Source: Armillaria gallica
Lineage: Eukaryota; Basidiomycota; Agaricomycetes; Agaricales; Physalacriaceae
Length of the DNA: 64,000 nucleotides
Assembly (NCBI GenBank): GCA_037576215.1
Contig: JBANDB010000003.1
Coordinates: forward strand, 4,278,001 to 4,342,000
Direction of reading: 5' to 3'
Each line of letters begins with the position of its first letter. The stretch's first letter is position 1. Below are positions 21,094-33,987 of the stretch, piece after piece. The notes below the pieces were generated by a model. The model was not told the origin of the DNA and did not search any database. It was given only the letters and a program-made list of their open reading frames with translations. Made by a program: the position numbers and the translations under genes.

Positions 21094-23876
21094 CTAGTCA
21101 TAAGACACCTTGCCAATTTCCTCATCATGCTTCTCGTCAACTTGAATGGTTTCAACAATTAAGCCAAGGCGCTTATAGATGTCTTCGATACGGCGGAGAT
21201 CTTCCGAGGCCAAGTTGGTGTTATTACCGAACAATTCTTCCATTTCTTCCAAGCTCACTCCCTTTGTTTCTGGAACCTGAGTTTACGCTGTCAGTGGTGC
21301 AGGGTGTTGCAGGAAGGAAGCGGGACGTACCAGGAACATAATGAAGCAGCCTCCTAAGAACGAGAAGATCTGTAATGTGATTCAGAATCGTCTTTTCACC
21401 ATGAATTATTAAGACGCACTCCGAAGAGGATGAAAGTCCCGTACCCTAGGTGCTGAAGCATTGATGGCGTTACCTGACCGACTGGTAATATTATATAAGT
21501 ATGAGAATTAGTCAACAATTAGCACTCGTTCTCTACTTATGAAGTGATTCATCTAAGGAACAAGGGTTCATCAGTGAAGCAATGAACAAAGACACCAGCC
21601 ATACCCAATTCGCGGAGACAGCAATAGACAAGCCTTTGCTTCGAACGCTCAGAGGAAATATTTCAGTGATGATGATCCAACTACAAGGACCCCAGCTGTA
21701 ACTGAAGCCTGCCAAGCCGTTGAGCTTAAAGTTTGAAATTAGATGGTGGGTCACGACGGACATACCCAGGGCGAAAATCCAAACGAAGGCGCAGGCTACC
21801 CATCCAGCGGCTAAAATAGCAATGAATGTCTGGAATAAGTCAACTTTTCAAATATGTCCACCTATATGGCTAAACAAGAAACAGTGAATAGGCCAGTATG
21901 AGTGGATCATGTACAACCCCGCACCTCTGCCAGCTATTGTGGAATATACTGGTCAAAATGGCGATGACGATGTGGCATCTAGATGATAGTATGATAGGTT
22001 TATTCTGCAGCTTATCTCGCACGATACATTACCAAACTCACGTAGCCATGAGAAACGCCCCAGAGATGAGGATGGGCTTGCGTCCTAACTGATCAGTGAA
22101 CAAGACGGCTGGAATCGTCCCCAAAAACGTGCTGCGTTAGAGCCGACGTCAGCGGGAGTGAAACGATCACGGCTGCGTGTCTTACATGATACCGACAACA
22201 CCTGTTGCCAGAAGAGATAGAGTATTCCCGGTTAGACCTAAGGATTTGAAGACGCTAGGAGCGTAATACAAAATAGCGTTAACGCCGGTCCATTGTTGAA
22301 AGAACATGGTTCTAGAGCAAGATCGTGTCGTGAAAGGGTTGATGGCCATTGATAGCATCGCTTACAGTGAGCCGACAGTGACACGCCAAAGTAAATCTTG
22401 CGATGGCTTAGAATTAGTATTCGGAGATGAAAATTAGAACCCACTCCGATCAAGAATCAGGCTCAAATAACTGTGCAATCCTAGCTGGAATTGGGATGTG
22501 AATGATGGATCTTGATACTGAGGGAACTTTTCTTCGGAGATCTCTTTCTCGAACAAGTATTGCGCTTTGATTTCGCTATAGCGAACCAAATTCTTTCAAT
22601 ATGGTAGCAGTATACTCGCAATGTACTCACAGGAACTCGGTGCGCACGAGATCATTGTCCTTTGGAAGTACCCGAAGATTGCTGAGCACCGTAAGGGCCT
22701 CGTCGTCTCGTCCTTGGTTGATCAGCCATCTAGGTGAGAATGGCATGAAAATGATTCCACGCCCGAGTATGATCGCAGGCACTAGTTGAAGCGCAAGCGG
22801 AATTCGCCACGCCGCTTCACTCTGTCCTTCACCGGTGCCGCCAATATAATTTGTCCCATAGTCGATCCAGAGGGAGATCATGACTCCGAACATGATAGCC
22901 AGTTGTTGAAGGGCTACCAAGCTACCCCTTACTTCTGGAGGTGCGAGCTACGTTGATGTCAGGCCTTGAAAAGTATGACAACCTGAGAATATATTTACCT
23001 CAGCATTGTACAGTGGAACCGCCATACTGGAAGAACCAACGCCGAGACCGGCTACAAACCTGCCACCGTAAATAGAGGAGGGTTCTTTAGCAGCCGTTTG
23101 AACGATGACCCCCACACAAAAAGCGACAGTAGCTAGAAACGCAGAATTATAAATATTGAGAAACCTTGGGGGAAAATGAAAGCATTCACCCAGAAAGATG
23201 GTGTACTTGCGGGATAACTTATCTGCCAAATAACCTAGAAAACTATAGATTAGATTGGAAACGCGTGTTTTTTTTTACCTACCTGACATCAGAACACCAA
23301 ACCAAGCACCCAGCTCGAGGATAGCGACCAGCCATCCTTTCTTCCCTGGATCAGAGACGGCGGAACGCATCCTGAAACAAAATTAGGTACTCATATCGAC
23401 AAAAGCCTAAGGGTCAGCTGAGGCACCTCTGATCGAAGGTATACATTCTGAATGGCACGATTGAGTCGAATTCGTCCATATCGGCCAGAAGCAGGGCTTA
23501 CCCAAGTACGCCTGAAAAGACACCCTGAGGAATATCAGCTCAGCCTTCATTGTGCGATAAGGCCTAGTAATACTTGGTTATATCCTAAGACCGAAGTTCA
23601 TTTGTGAGCTGCATTATATTGACCCGCGCTGTTTACGAACCGTAAAGCCTATTGAGAGAGGTCAAAGAGGAAAGGGATGAAGAGACGGGTATAATCTCAC
23701 AGTCCTCCCTGAGAAGCAAAGACTGCAATCGAAAATACTTTGCGATTGCGCACAAGTCCGGCCTGTGGTATGAATCAGTCTGGTTATCAAAAACTTGGGA
23801 TAAAGACACACACCCATCCAGAAGCTCCGGCGAGAGTTTTGCGACGATGGACAGACAATGGCGAATCTGCAGCCAT
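21094..23876 (-). CDS. MFS sugar transporter (hexose/polyol type)
   Basis: Twelve-helix proton-coupled sugar carrier of the plasma membrane. The start at 23876 ([17 protein letters not shown]) leads to helix 1, [15 protein letters not shown], the family signature. It continues [70 protein letters not shown] (a variant of PESPRWL), [20 protein letters not shown] and the C-terminal [17 protein letters not shown]. The first exons are 23814-23876 (63 nt), 23701-23762 (62), 23641-23648 (8), 23574-23584 (11), 23502-23524 (23) and 23427-23447 (21), all with GT-AG introns of 49-56 bp. The substrate cannot be told from sequence. Confidence 0.88.
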
Positions 23877-24302
23877 GTTGGACAGAGAAGAGAAGAGAGC
23901 GCCGAGAAGATTGTGACCCTACCTCTGTGGGAATATTTAGTTACAACGGACCGGGAAAGTCATTATGTGGAGACTAGATTGAATGGGTATTGCAACCGCG
24001 AGGTTCGGCTTATGGAAGGAAGGAATTGCCTCCCTGTTTGTAAAGCAAACTTCGGGGATATCAGCAATGTACGCGTCAGCGACCATTATCGGTGTATCAT
24101 ATCCAAAACGTGGGTATTGCAATGTCAAGAGGATGCAGCATACAGGTTTGGATTGTGAATTTGAAATATCGCGTTGGGCGGAGCTGTGGCGGTGTCGTGA
24201 TGTGCTGTGCTCGCTGCTGTGTTTCGATAATCATCTCCGTTGACGCCGGTCGCCCTTATATAAACGACGACCATTCTTGCTGTTTAACTTTCTCGCCCAG
24301 AA

Positions 24303-26711
24303 ATGTGGAACAACCAAGACCCTCCCAGGCAAGCTCCTTTGCCTCTCGCCGTCGTCGATACTGAACGAATTCGGTTCTTTCAGCTTTCCTAGCCCGTACG
24401 CGAGTTTTCTTCATTCATCGAGCTTGGCCTTACAGGAAGATCTCACAGGCAAGGCGGATACAACCCCAGCTATGCGCCGTCGTACGGACCGCCTCCAGGA
24501 CCGCCTCCTCATGGGTACGTGCTCTGCGTCTACCTGTTGATTGCAGGCTCATTCCACGATGAAGGTATGGACCTCCACCAGGCCCTCCTCCTCTAGGGTA
24601 TGTCCTTTTCCCTGAATATATACAGAGTCTGACGTCTCTATAGGTTCCCAGGCGCTACAGGGTAAGCGTATTCGCGACTGTCTCAACTGAAACATCATAT
24701 TCACAACGCTTGTCACCAGATACGGCGGCCCTCCACCGCCTGGCCCACCTCCTCAACCGTAAGATATCCTGCTGTAATCAAGGCGAGGGTTGCCTGACCT
24801 CATCATCTAGTTACTCTGCAGCCCCCGGGCCCCCGCCTGTAGACAGAGGAACGTACCCGGGGCAGCAGTACCATCATAACCACCAGCAACAGCAGCACAG
24901 TGGTTATGCTCCACCCAGTTCGTATCTTCATTTCCACGGTCAACTCACACGACTGATGTTTTGGAAGGTGGTCCTCCGCCTAGGCCCCCGACGCAGCAAC
25001 AGCACTATGGAGCGCAGTATCAAAGTTCTGGTTCTCCTGTCCAACAGCCATACTTCCAGTATTCTCAATGCACGGGAAAGAAAAAGGCTCTTTGTGTCAG
25101 TGTATTCGCATCATCTGATGTACATCTTCTTGACTTGCGTAATCTAGATCGGTATCAACTATATTGGACAGAACGGAGAGCTTCGTGGATGTATCAACGA
25201 TGCGCAGAACATCCAGCGCTTTCTCATCAGTATGTACTATCTCGGCCAGGTTTGGATATTTTTGCTTACCTGGTCGGCCAGGGTCATTCGGGTATAAGGA
25301 AGGGGATATCGTCATGTTAACCGATGACTCCCGCAACCCTCGTCAAATTCCTACGAGGGACAATATTGTTCGTCCTGTCCTGATTTACTGTTACTCTAAT
25401 TGATGTCGCATATTAGCTGCACGCGATGCAGTGGCTTGTCGCCGGGGCACAGCCTAACGATTCTCTTTTCTTCCACTGTGAGTCAACTGGTTCCACCTTC
25501 AATTCCGCTTTATGTATATGTCGTGTAGATTCCGGTCATGGCGGTCAAACTAAAGACTTGGATGGCGACGAAGCCGATGGATATGATGAAGGTCAGCAGC
25601 ATATATGCAATGCTCTATTTCACATTACTCACGTTCCTGTGATGTAGTCATCTACCCAGCAAGTTCACTGTCTCCTGATGTCAACGCAGTTGTTCATAAT
25701 TTAACAGGTTGATCATCAACGAAATGGCCATATCGTCGACGACGTGAGTTGCTGCTGACTACCATTTTAATGAATCTTACCGATGAGCAGCTAATGCACC
25801 AAATCATGGTTAAACCACTACCGGCCGGATGCCGCCTTACGGCCATTTTCGATGTGAGAGCTTCATCACTTCAATCAGACTGCGACTCTTGCTGACCCTT
25901 TTCGCACCAGTCTTGCCATTCAGGGTCGGCACTTGGTAATTCGGTCTTACTCTCTTTCCCTTGCGCTTGAATTCATGTTCCCACACTACTTAGATCTTCC
26001 TTACATCGTGCGTTTCATCGCTGTCGTACACTGGCAGATTGACTGATCCCATCTTTGTAGTACTCGACAGAAGGTAAAGTCAAAGAGCCCAATATGGCCG
26101 CTGAAGCTGGTCAAGGTCTCATGTCCGCCGTGGGCTCTTACGCGCGCGGCGACATGGGAGGTGTCTTCAAGTCCGCCATGGGCCTTGTCAAGACAGCGAC
26201 AGGCAGCGGTCAAAAAGCAGAAAAGTATGCACGTGCCACCAGAACCAGCCCTGCTGACGTGGTATGTATCTTCATCCTCCGTGGTATTACTATGCGCTCA
26301 ACAGCATACAGATCTCGTGGAGTGGTTGCAAGGACTCTCAGACTAGTGCAGATACACAGGAAGCTGGGAACGCAACAGGTGCCATGAGCTACGTAAGTTG
26401 GTCTCTCCGTTTAAACTTTGTACATATTCTCACATGCTTCGCATGACAGGCTTTCATGAGGACGCTAGGTGAGTTATCTTCCCCGTTCTGGTGTGGCACT
26501 GATTCACATATACGTGCTTAGGCCAAAACCCCCAGCAAAGTTATCAGCAACTTCTCAATAACCTTCGTGACATTCTTCGGAGGAAATACAGCCAGAAGCC
26601 TCAGGTGGGTGCGGTCAACATTTGACTATTCAAAAATGCCTAATCAACTTGGCATATATCCAGTTATCAAGCTCTCATCCCATGGACACGAACCTTATGT
26701 TCCTGTGTTAA
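24303..26711 (+). CDS. MCA1: Type I metacaspase with proline-rich prodomain
   Basis: Cysteine peptidase of clan CD that cuts after Arg/Lys and acts in protein quality control and cell death. The N-terminal prodomain ([20 protein letters not shown]) contains repeats such as [22 protein letters not shown] and [13 protein letters not shown], then a His/Gln-rich stretch. The p20 domain starts [20 protein letters not shown]. The catalytic His is in HYSGHGGQT and the catalytic Cys in [14 protein letters not shown]. The C-terminus ends [13 protein letters not shown]. About 17 exons, several tiny: 24644-24661 (18 nt), 25648-25658 (11), 25911-25935 (25), 25994-26007 (14). Introns 24329-24448 and 25659-25707 appear to be GC-AG. 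Both catalytic residues are intact, so an active enzyme is expected. Confidence 0.9.
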
Positions 26712-26933
26712 GCCATGTTTCGAACTGAACGTAGTAAATAATATCTATCGTTAGCCCGTTATGAATACCGTGCAAAATCCCAGTATTGTGGATGTGTTGA
26801 TGTATATGTGTATGTTACGGAATACACACAATAACTAAGTATAATAATGACTACAAATGCACCAAAATGCGCAAAGAATAAGGTAATAGTAGCAGTTGCT
26901 GCACTGACAGCGGTAAAATAGTGCGGGTTTCAA

Positions 26934-28515
26934 CTAGTTACACGAGACACTGACGATCTCACCTCTCCCCCGATCGCCAAAGGGAATGACGGAGCGGGAC
27001 ACGATCTGTCTATCACTATCGCTGTCGTCATCTTCATCGTCCTCGTCGTCCTCGTCAATGTCTCTCACTAGCTCCTCATCATCGGCAAAGTCGATACGGC
27101 TATTCCTACCGCCGAGAACCAACGCCGTCAGTCGCTTCCCGTAAACCTATATGGATGTAAATGGTTAGTAACAGAGGCTGAAGCGAGACACTTACGCAGC
27201 CCGAGTCTATGCCGATTGTCCATCGCTTGACATCCAGTCCCCGCGAAGCAGCATGTCCATAAATGACTGTTGCCGGGTGGCAGGGCAAAGCCTTATTATT
27301 CTTTGTAGTGTGGGTGCTCTGCTCGAATCCTTCGCACATGTCTACGTCCTTGTTGTATACCTCAGACCAAGGTGTACCATCTTTAGCTCTGTAATACAAA
27401 ACGTTAGATGCGTACAGGTACTCGCGGATACATGCATACCTAGTGACTTCCTTATTCTTGAGGATTCCTCGAATATTGAGTGTTACCCAGGGATCCGAAT
27501 TCTGAGGAATCTTCGTAAGAACGGCAAGTTCTTGTAGACGCCTAAGGACAGGAAGTGTATGGGAACTCTTGGCACCCGGAGGTATGACAGGCACCCGAGC
27601 CAGTGGCTGCTTCTTGTGCGAAGGTTTATAGTGCGGATCGGACGCGAGAATGCCAGCATGAGCAAGGTATGCATGTGCGGAAGGTGCATGGAGTTTGAGG
27701 GGCCGAGAAACCATGTACTCGAACTCCGTGTCGCTCATCGAATGAGCAATCTCAAAGTGGTCACCAAAAAGAGTCCAACCATCCGGGACCTTCTTCCACC
27801 AGTGGCTGTTAGCCTTGTCGAGTTTCGTCTGTTTCTCTACCCAATCTTCGATGTCGATGTCTCTATGGTGTTGGGCCTTCTTCCATTTGTCTCGGGTCTC
27901 TTGGAGGAACTGGCTCCCTCCACGAAGAGAGTGTATCCAATTTAGCCAAGCACGCCATTCAATGACCTTTTGATCATGGTTTCCACGGACGGCAGTGACA
28001 TTGTTAGACGCCATGTAAGACAGGACTTTGGTAGAGCCAGTATGCGGTCCCTTGGCGACGATGTCGCCAACACTAATGAGGACATCCGAAGATGGTTTAT
28101 AGGATAACTCGTGAAGGAGAGTTCTAGAGGGGGTCAGCATTGCTCGGCATAAAGACAGCGAACGTACTGTAAACTATCATACATGCCGTGTATATCGCCA
28201 AGGATAATGACGCGACGGCTTGAATCATCTGCGGCGCATGTTAACGACGCTCAGTGATGTTAAACGCCTCGTACCTATTGGAAACTCATTTTCATTAAGC
28301 GTATCTAGCTGCCGGTATAGACTGAAATCCGGGAATTCTGTGCCAATGGACTTAGTGCTCTGACTGACGTGAAACAAAATACGGCGCTCACTGCTCTTCG
28401 AACTCGTTAGGGATAGCTCTCCGATGCTGCCCTCGTTATGGATGCCTTCGATGAGGATGTAGATGATAAAGGCCACAACGGTGGAGTAGGCCGCAACGAG
28501 ACGAAACGATGACAT
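26934..28515 (-). CDS. Membrane-anchored PPP-family phosphatase, Ppn2-like endopolyphosphatase
   Basis: Metallophosphoesterase resembling yeast Ppn2, a vacuolar zinc-dependent endopolyphosphatase. The N-terminus MSSFRLVAAYSTVVAFIIYI is a single signal anchor. Metal-binding motifs occur in order: GDIHGMYDSL (GDxHG), VGDIVAKGP (GDxxxRG-like with K), VRGNHDQKV (GNHD), and YGHAASRGLDVKRWTIGIDS (GHA and the final Asp block). A strongly acidic Asp/Glu run sits near the C-terminus (about 27,015-27,080). About five exons. The start codon lies 234 bp from the divergent Srs2-like gene and the 3' end faces the metacaspase. The family call is good; assignment to Ppn2 rather than another PPP relative is likely but not proven. 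Confidence 0.78.
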
Positions 28516-28749
28516 GAGAGACGGAGGAAAGGAAAGTCTTAGTCAAGGACTGAATCAGAACAACCTAAAGTTAAAGGAGCGAGCACGTGTGTGGGGCGCT
28601 GTGTATCAGATAATTCTAATCTGATAAGATTTATATTGTGAAAATTAAATAAAGCAAAATTCTGACACTCACGTGATATCGTGACGCGACCAGTTAATTC
28701 CCACGCGTGTTGAATTTGAATTATTTGTCGCGTCTTCTCACCTACCAGC

Positions 28750-31700
28750 ATGACGGCGCTTCCAGTTCAGGGGTCTGCACAGATGGACAACTACCTGCAG
28801 TCGTTGAATCCGGCTCAGCTCCAGGGTAAGATGACAAGCTAATGGAAGGGTCCAAACTAACTTCAAGCTGAATATCCAAGCTGTCCAACACGACCCAAAC
28901 ATCCCTCTCCAGATATTGGCTGGACCAGGAAGCGGGAAAACGAAGGTGATATTCTGCGTAACCACTCTAGAGGCCGTTCTAATACGCGCCTAGGTGTTGA
29001 CGTCGCGAATCGCCCATCTCATCATACACCACTTGCTGCCACCGTCATCAATATGCGCAGTAACGTATGATCACCCTTCATGCCTCTACTTGCTTTTGAT
29101 TTCCCACCAGCTTCACCAAGAAAGCCGCGAACGAAATGCTTGAAAGGCTCACCAAACTCATTGGCAAAGAAAGAACGTCGCAAGTTCGAATGGGAACATT
29201 TCATGCTTTGTGTGCCTTATATCTGCGAAAACACGCTCTCCGTGTCGGAATTAAAGGAAATTTTACCGTGTGTGATACAGAGGAGGGGTGAGTCTGCTGC
29301 ATTTCTTATTTTTTGACATGTCTCTTAGATCTGTATGCAGGAAGAAAATCATATCAGGTCTATTGAAGGAACGTAAAGACTACATGGTTTCCAAGGACAT
29401 CGAAATTCAACCAGGAAATTTACAATCGAAGATATCAAAGTTCAAAGCCAGAGGCCTTTCTGCTGACGACGTTCTCGTCATGACGCCACCTGTCCATCCT
29501 AATGAACATAACACTGTCCTCATCCTCGACCGTCTTATAGCAGAGCTTTACGGTGGATATCAGGAGACACTGAAGAAGAACAATAGCTTGGATTTCGATG
29601 ACTTACTCATTGTTGGCTTGAGGCTTTTCTCTGGACACAGAAAGGCTGTAAGCTGGTGTAAACATGTTCTTGTCGATGAATTGTGCGTCATTGACGTTTG
29701 TTTTTTCATCATGGTTCTTCTCATTTTCTGCAGCCAAGACACGAACCTTACACAGTATGAACTTATGCGGGCTATCGGTATAGCGCGCTGCGTAACGATC
29801 GTCGGTGATCCTGACCAGTCCAGTGAGCATCAGCAGAAGTCTCATGACGCAATTACTTGATTAACCTGTCTGAAAGTATATGGCTGGCGAGCAGCCGAAG
29901 TGGAAAATTTGGAGAAAATGCAGCGACGTATGCTTGTATCTTATTGCCATCTTGTTCGATTTATTAATTCTCCTAGACTTTCCTGCCACGGAGCAGATCT
30001 TTTTAGAACAAAATTACCGATCAACCGGATCTATCCTTAAACTTAGTCTGGCTATTGTATCACAAGGTTTGTCGACGATATTCCGAAAAGTTCTTCGCTG
30101 ACGCTATAGGCCGCATTCGTTCAGACAAAAAGCGCATTCCGAAGACCCTTCTCTCGTCTCATCCCAATGGTATAAGACCTATTCTTCGTCAGTGTAATAA
30201 TGAAAGTCATGAAGCCTCTTTCATTGCCATGGAGATCAAGCGGGTGATGGCTCATATGGGAGGAGCCTTTCGCTGGGGTGATTTTGCGGTCCTTTGTGAG
30301 TAAACAACTCAGTCAAACCGAACACCATCTTATTAGTCATGCAGTAAGATTCAACGCTCTGTCCCGGGCTATTGAAAGTGCCTTACAGAAAGAAGGCATT
30401 CCTCATCGGATCCTTGGGGGACACAGATTCTTTGAGCGACTGGAGGTAAGTATATGATGCACATTCTCCCATGTGTTTATGACGAGAATCTTTTCCATAG
30501 ATCAAAGATATTTTGGCATATCTACAACTTGTCGACAATCCCAGTTTCGGGCCAGCATTTTCTCGCGCTGTGAATGTACCGAGTCGAGGCATTGGCGAAA
30601 AGGTTTTTCATCTCGCCCATCCGCTGTTCAGATATATTGATTTAGGAGTTCAGACTCTAGCAGAACTTTTCGCCAGAGCCGATGAAATGGTCGTAACTCC
30701 CTTAGAGTTAGTTGAAAGAATATGCGATGCCAGAGTTGCCGATATCAAACCGGCAGTCAAGCGGAAGCTCTCGTCCTTCGTAGCCGCAATTCGTTCTTTA
30801 CGGGACGATGCCAACAAAGTACGGTCATATCTCTGTATTATGCGCTCCGTGCTAAAGCCGATTTATAAGGGAGTGCTTCCAGCAGCGTTAATTCGCAAGC
30901 TAATAAAGTTCATTTCCTACCAAGAGCACCTTCAGAAGACGCAACCAGAATGGGAAACTCGATGGGAGAACGTCCAAGAATTGATTACATTTGCAAGTGA
31001 TGTTCAGGGCTCGATGCTCACTGATGTCCACCTACCTCCTGGCGACGAAGACGAGTGCGTATGCCTGGCGTATTCGGTGCACCAATACTGAGTACCTTTT
31101 CAACAGGGATACTCCTCTTCGGCTATTTCTCCAAGCATCCATGCTCTCATCGGAAGGTGACGAACAAAATGAGGAGGATAATCTTAATGTTCGCTTCTAT
31201 CTTCACGTTCGTTGACCAGTTGTTGACTATGCTCTTTAGAAAGTATCCATATCGACCTGCCACGCCGCGAAAGGCTTAGAATGGCCCGTCGTGATCGTTC
31301 CAGCTGGTAAATCTTGTTATTTGTCTCTGAATTATCCCTCATGTGCCCCTTAGCCGAGGATGGCACCTTTCCTTTCCATCGATCAGAGGACATTGACGAG
31401 GAAAGGTCCGTTCCAGCCCCCGTTGAATCAAACACCTCTGAATGGCATCTAGACGACTTCTTTACGTCGCATGTACAAGAGCTAAAGGGTTACTTTACCT
31501 TCTAAATGTCGCCAAGCGGAAGATCGCCGGAAATTTTATGGAGAGAAGTCTCTCTTATTTCGTCGAGCATGTCATCGAAGGAGACCAGGTCTGTCTCAAC
31601 ATATTCAAGGAAATTGGGGCCTGATGATTATGCTTTTAGACCATCCTCACCCTGAACAACCTCAGTACTTTCCCAGAGCAAGAACGAGCAACCCTGTGTC

Positions 31701-32666
31701 AAGTCCTCGGAAGACAAGAGCCGCCGGAAGAGGAAATCAGGATGAGGGTGGAAAACTTGTGAGCTTTTCATGAACGACCAAATTACATCAACCTGACTCA
31801 TCATATTCAGTTACGAATCAGCCAGAAACCGACAACCTTTTGGGCATGACTTCGATGCGGAAGCGGCATTAATCACAGCTATGCACCAGCCTTTCGACCC
31901 TGCGCCCCGCGAGATAGAGGCGAAATTCGTACCAGTCAGCCAGATCGACATCAAACCAGATATCAAACCAATCATAAAGCCGCCCTCTTCAGGTGTCACC
32001 GTTGGCCCTGATGTCAAGCCTCGAATTAAACCGGACCCAGACATCATGTCTGCAGCCTTTCCTCATCGTCGGAAGCCACTGTCGAATTCCAACTTCGATA
32101 TCAAACCATACCTCGCCCCTCGTTCTGATGTGAAGGTGCCGAGACCACGTTCAGATGGGATGCGCCCTTTGGCTCTCCCTGTAGCTTCAAGCTCTCGAGA
32201 CGTGGAGTCGGGTCGAGTTCAGGCATCGCAGCACATACCTCGGTCGTACCCGGTATCCTACAAAACTGAGCTGGATCCAGACGTGCTTGACCTGAGTTCA
32301 TCTTCACCTCCTCGACCTTCGAAGGCAAAACAAACCGTCAAACCAGAGCCTATGATCATAGATCTCACTGAACCTGCTCCGAACAGAGTCGATCACAGGA
32401 CAACAGTCAAACGGGAGGTAGCCAAAACGCCTGTAGTCAAAGTTGAGGGAACAATGGCCGGGACTGCAGTTAAGAGAGAGCCCAGTGTAATCATTGTTGA
32501 CCCACCGACACCTCAAGCGAGTGTCAAGCATAAGGAGCCATCGAAAGTAACGGTCGAGCCCCCTCGGTTACTTGTGGCACCTCCACAACCTGGAGTTAAA
32601 CGGAGGTTGGGCATGGGAAGGATTGCGGGCGGCTATGCGAACAAAAAGTTCAAACTGCCAACGTGA
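28750..32666 (+). CDS. SRS2: UvrD/Rep-type DNA helicase, Srs2-like
   Basis: Superfamily 1 helicase that strips Rad51 from single-stranded DNA and limits recombination. Motifs in order: Q-like SLNPAQLQAV, Walker A ILAGPGSGKT, Ia TFTKKAANEM, II DEFQDTN (split by an intron), III VGDPDQSIYGWRAAEVENLE-type, IV LEQNYRST, then VNVPSRGIGEK, V AKGLEWPVVIVPA and VI YVACTRAKG. About 17 exons. The last long exon (about 31,810-32,666) encodes a disordered tail with six SUMO consensus sites and two or three SUMO-interacting-type motifs, and a basic end (NKKFKLPT). Yeast Srs2 also binds SUMO-PCNA through its tail, which supports the assignment. The start at 28750 is the first ATG before the conserved block. 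Confidence 0.87.
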
Positions 32667-33221
32667 ATGGACTCCCTCGCTGGTACCGGTATTTCGCTGC
32701 TTGCTTTGACCATTTGTATCTTAGTCAGATATGACATCGGAAAGGTTACTAGACATGTATTATTTGTAATTTAATGTACTTCCAGGACTCGCAGATTGGG
32801 GCGCCTATGAAACGCAGAATCAGCAAATGAAGACAAGGACGTAGGAATTGACTTCAGAGTCAAGGAAAGGTATCCACAGCGCATAGTGCATTGGTAGTCT
32901 AACATGCTATTTCGACTAGCCCGAAGGCCCATCATTAGCATGAAATGAAATGAATGTACTCACTTGTAGAAGCTACGGTTCATTAAGTCATGGTGGTCGG
33001 GAACAACCTGAAGACGAAAATTTTTCTCAATATAACGTGATCCGGGCCGGGATAGCCGCTCTCGACAATTTACGTATTTTTCGAGTTTCAGACTTCAACG
33101 TTTCAACATCCACACCAACACCACGCAGAACAAAAATCAGGACCACTTTGACCTTCCACTCTGACCACGGAATACAAAAAATACATAGCAATTATCACCT
33201 TCTAACGCGTCCTACGTCCTT
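32667..33221. other. Intergenic, convergent 3' regions
   Basis: About 550 bp between the 3' ends of the helicase and the AIG2-like gene. I see only short AT-rich stretches and no RNA gene or repeat. Confidence 0.5.
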
Positions 33222-33987
33222 CTACGCTTTCACCGCTACCGCTTCAGCGATGACATTGTATGAGTCACGATATCTACTGTTCCTGCCATCGACTTCACTT
33301 ACTTCCGGCTGGTACCACTTCCGCGCATTGAGCCTAACAAATTCACCGAATGACCAAAGTTCTGCGTCCAACTTGTTCACGTCTCGATAGATATAAGTCT
33401 CGGCTGGGATAGCATCTGCCAGTTCCTCGACGGGTGGTAGAAACGCAGGCGGATTGGGGACTAAATGCTTGTCATCTTTCGAGACAGAGTATTCATATAG
33501 GTTAATAGTATCTTCAAGCGGGTGGACAGGAACAGGTCCTCGTGTGTATTCCTGGAAAGATAAGGCCTCTGGGTGCCTTGGGTGCTGACAGACTCACCGT
33601 TCCCTCAAAGGCATCCAGAAGCAGGATATCCATATTGGTTAGACCGTGCACCAAGGTTCCTCGGACACATTTCTCCTCTTGGGTGAGCTCTCTGTCGAAG
33701 AGTGCTTGGCCTCGAGAAAAGGGTATGACTCCAGGGTATTCTTCCGACTGAGAGGGCGATGAATGACATTGCTAGCAACCGCCATGGTTCACCAACCGAC
33801 CTTGACTTTGTGACGCGTGTGTTCCTGTCGTAGATGGGTGGTGAGGGCGCGTTGACATAGCGAGATAGATGATTCAAACCAGGAGAACTGCAGGGCATAT
33901 CTTCAGGTGAGAGCCATCGTTCTTGATGACCTTGGTAAGGATCTTCGGGTGCATGAGGGTGCCATAGAAAAATGCAGAATGGGACAT
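33222..33987 (-). CDS. AIG2-like gamma-glutamylcyclotransferase-fold protein
   Basis: Small GGCT-fold protein; the family includes enzymes that release 5-oxoproline from gamma-glutamyl compounds. The start at 33987 gives MSHSAFFYGTLMHPKILTKV, with the substrate-loop motif YGTL. Then ICPAVLLEHTRHKVKSEEYP, GVIPFSRGQALFDREL, CVRGTLVHGLTNMDILLLDA with FEGTEYTR (the family's catalytic-loop Glu region), and AETYIYRDVN. The exon 33801-33824 has only 24 nt. A longer open frame on the same strand that ends at 33605 is out of frame in the first exon and misleading. The substrate is unknown. The gene is divergent from the Ctu2 gene, with 138 bp between the two start codons. Confidence 0.8.
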
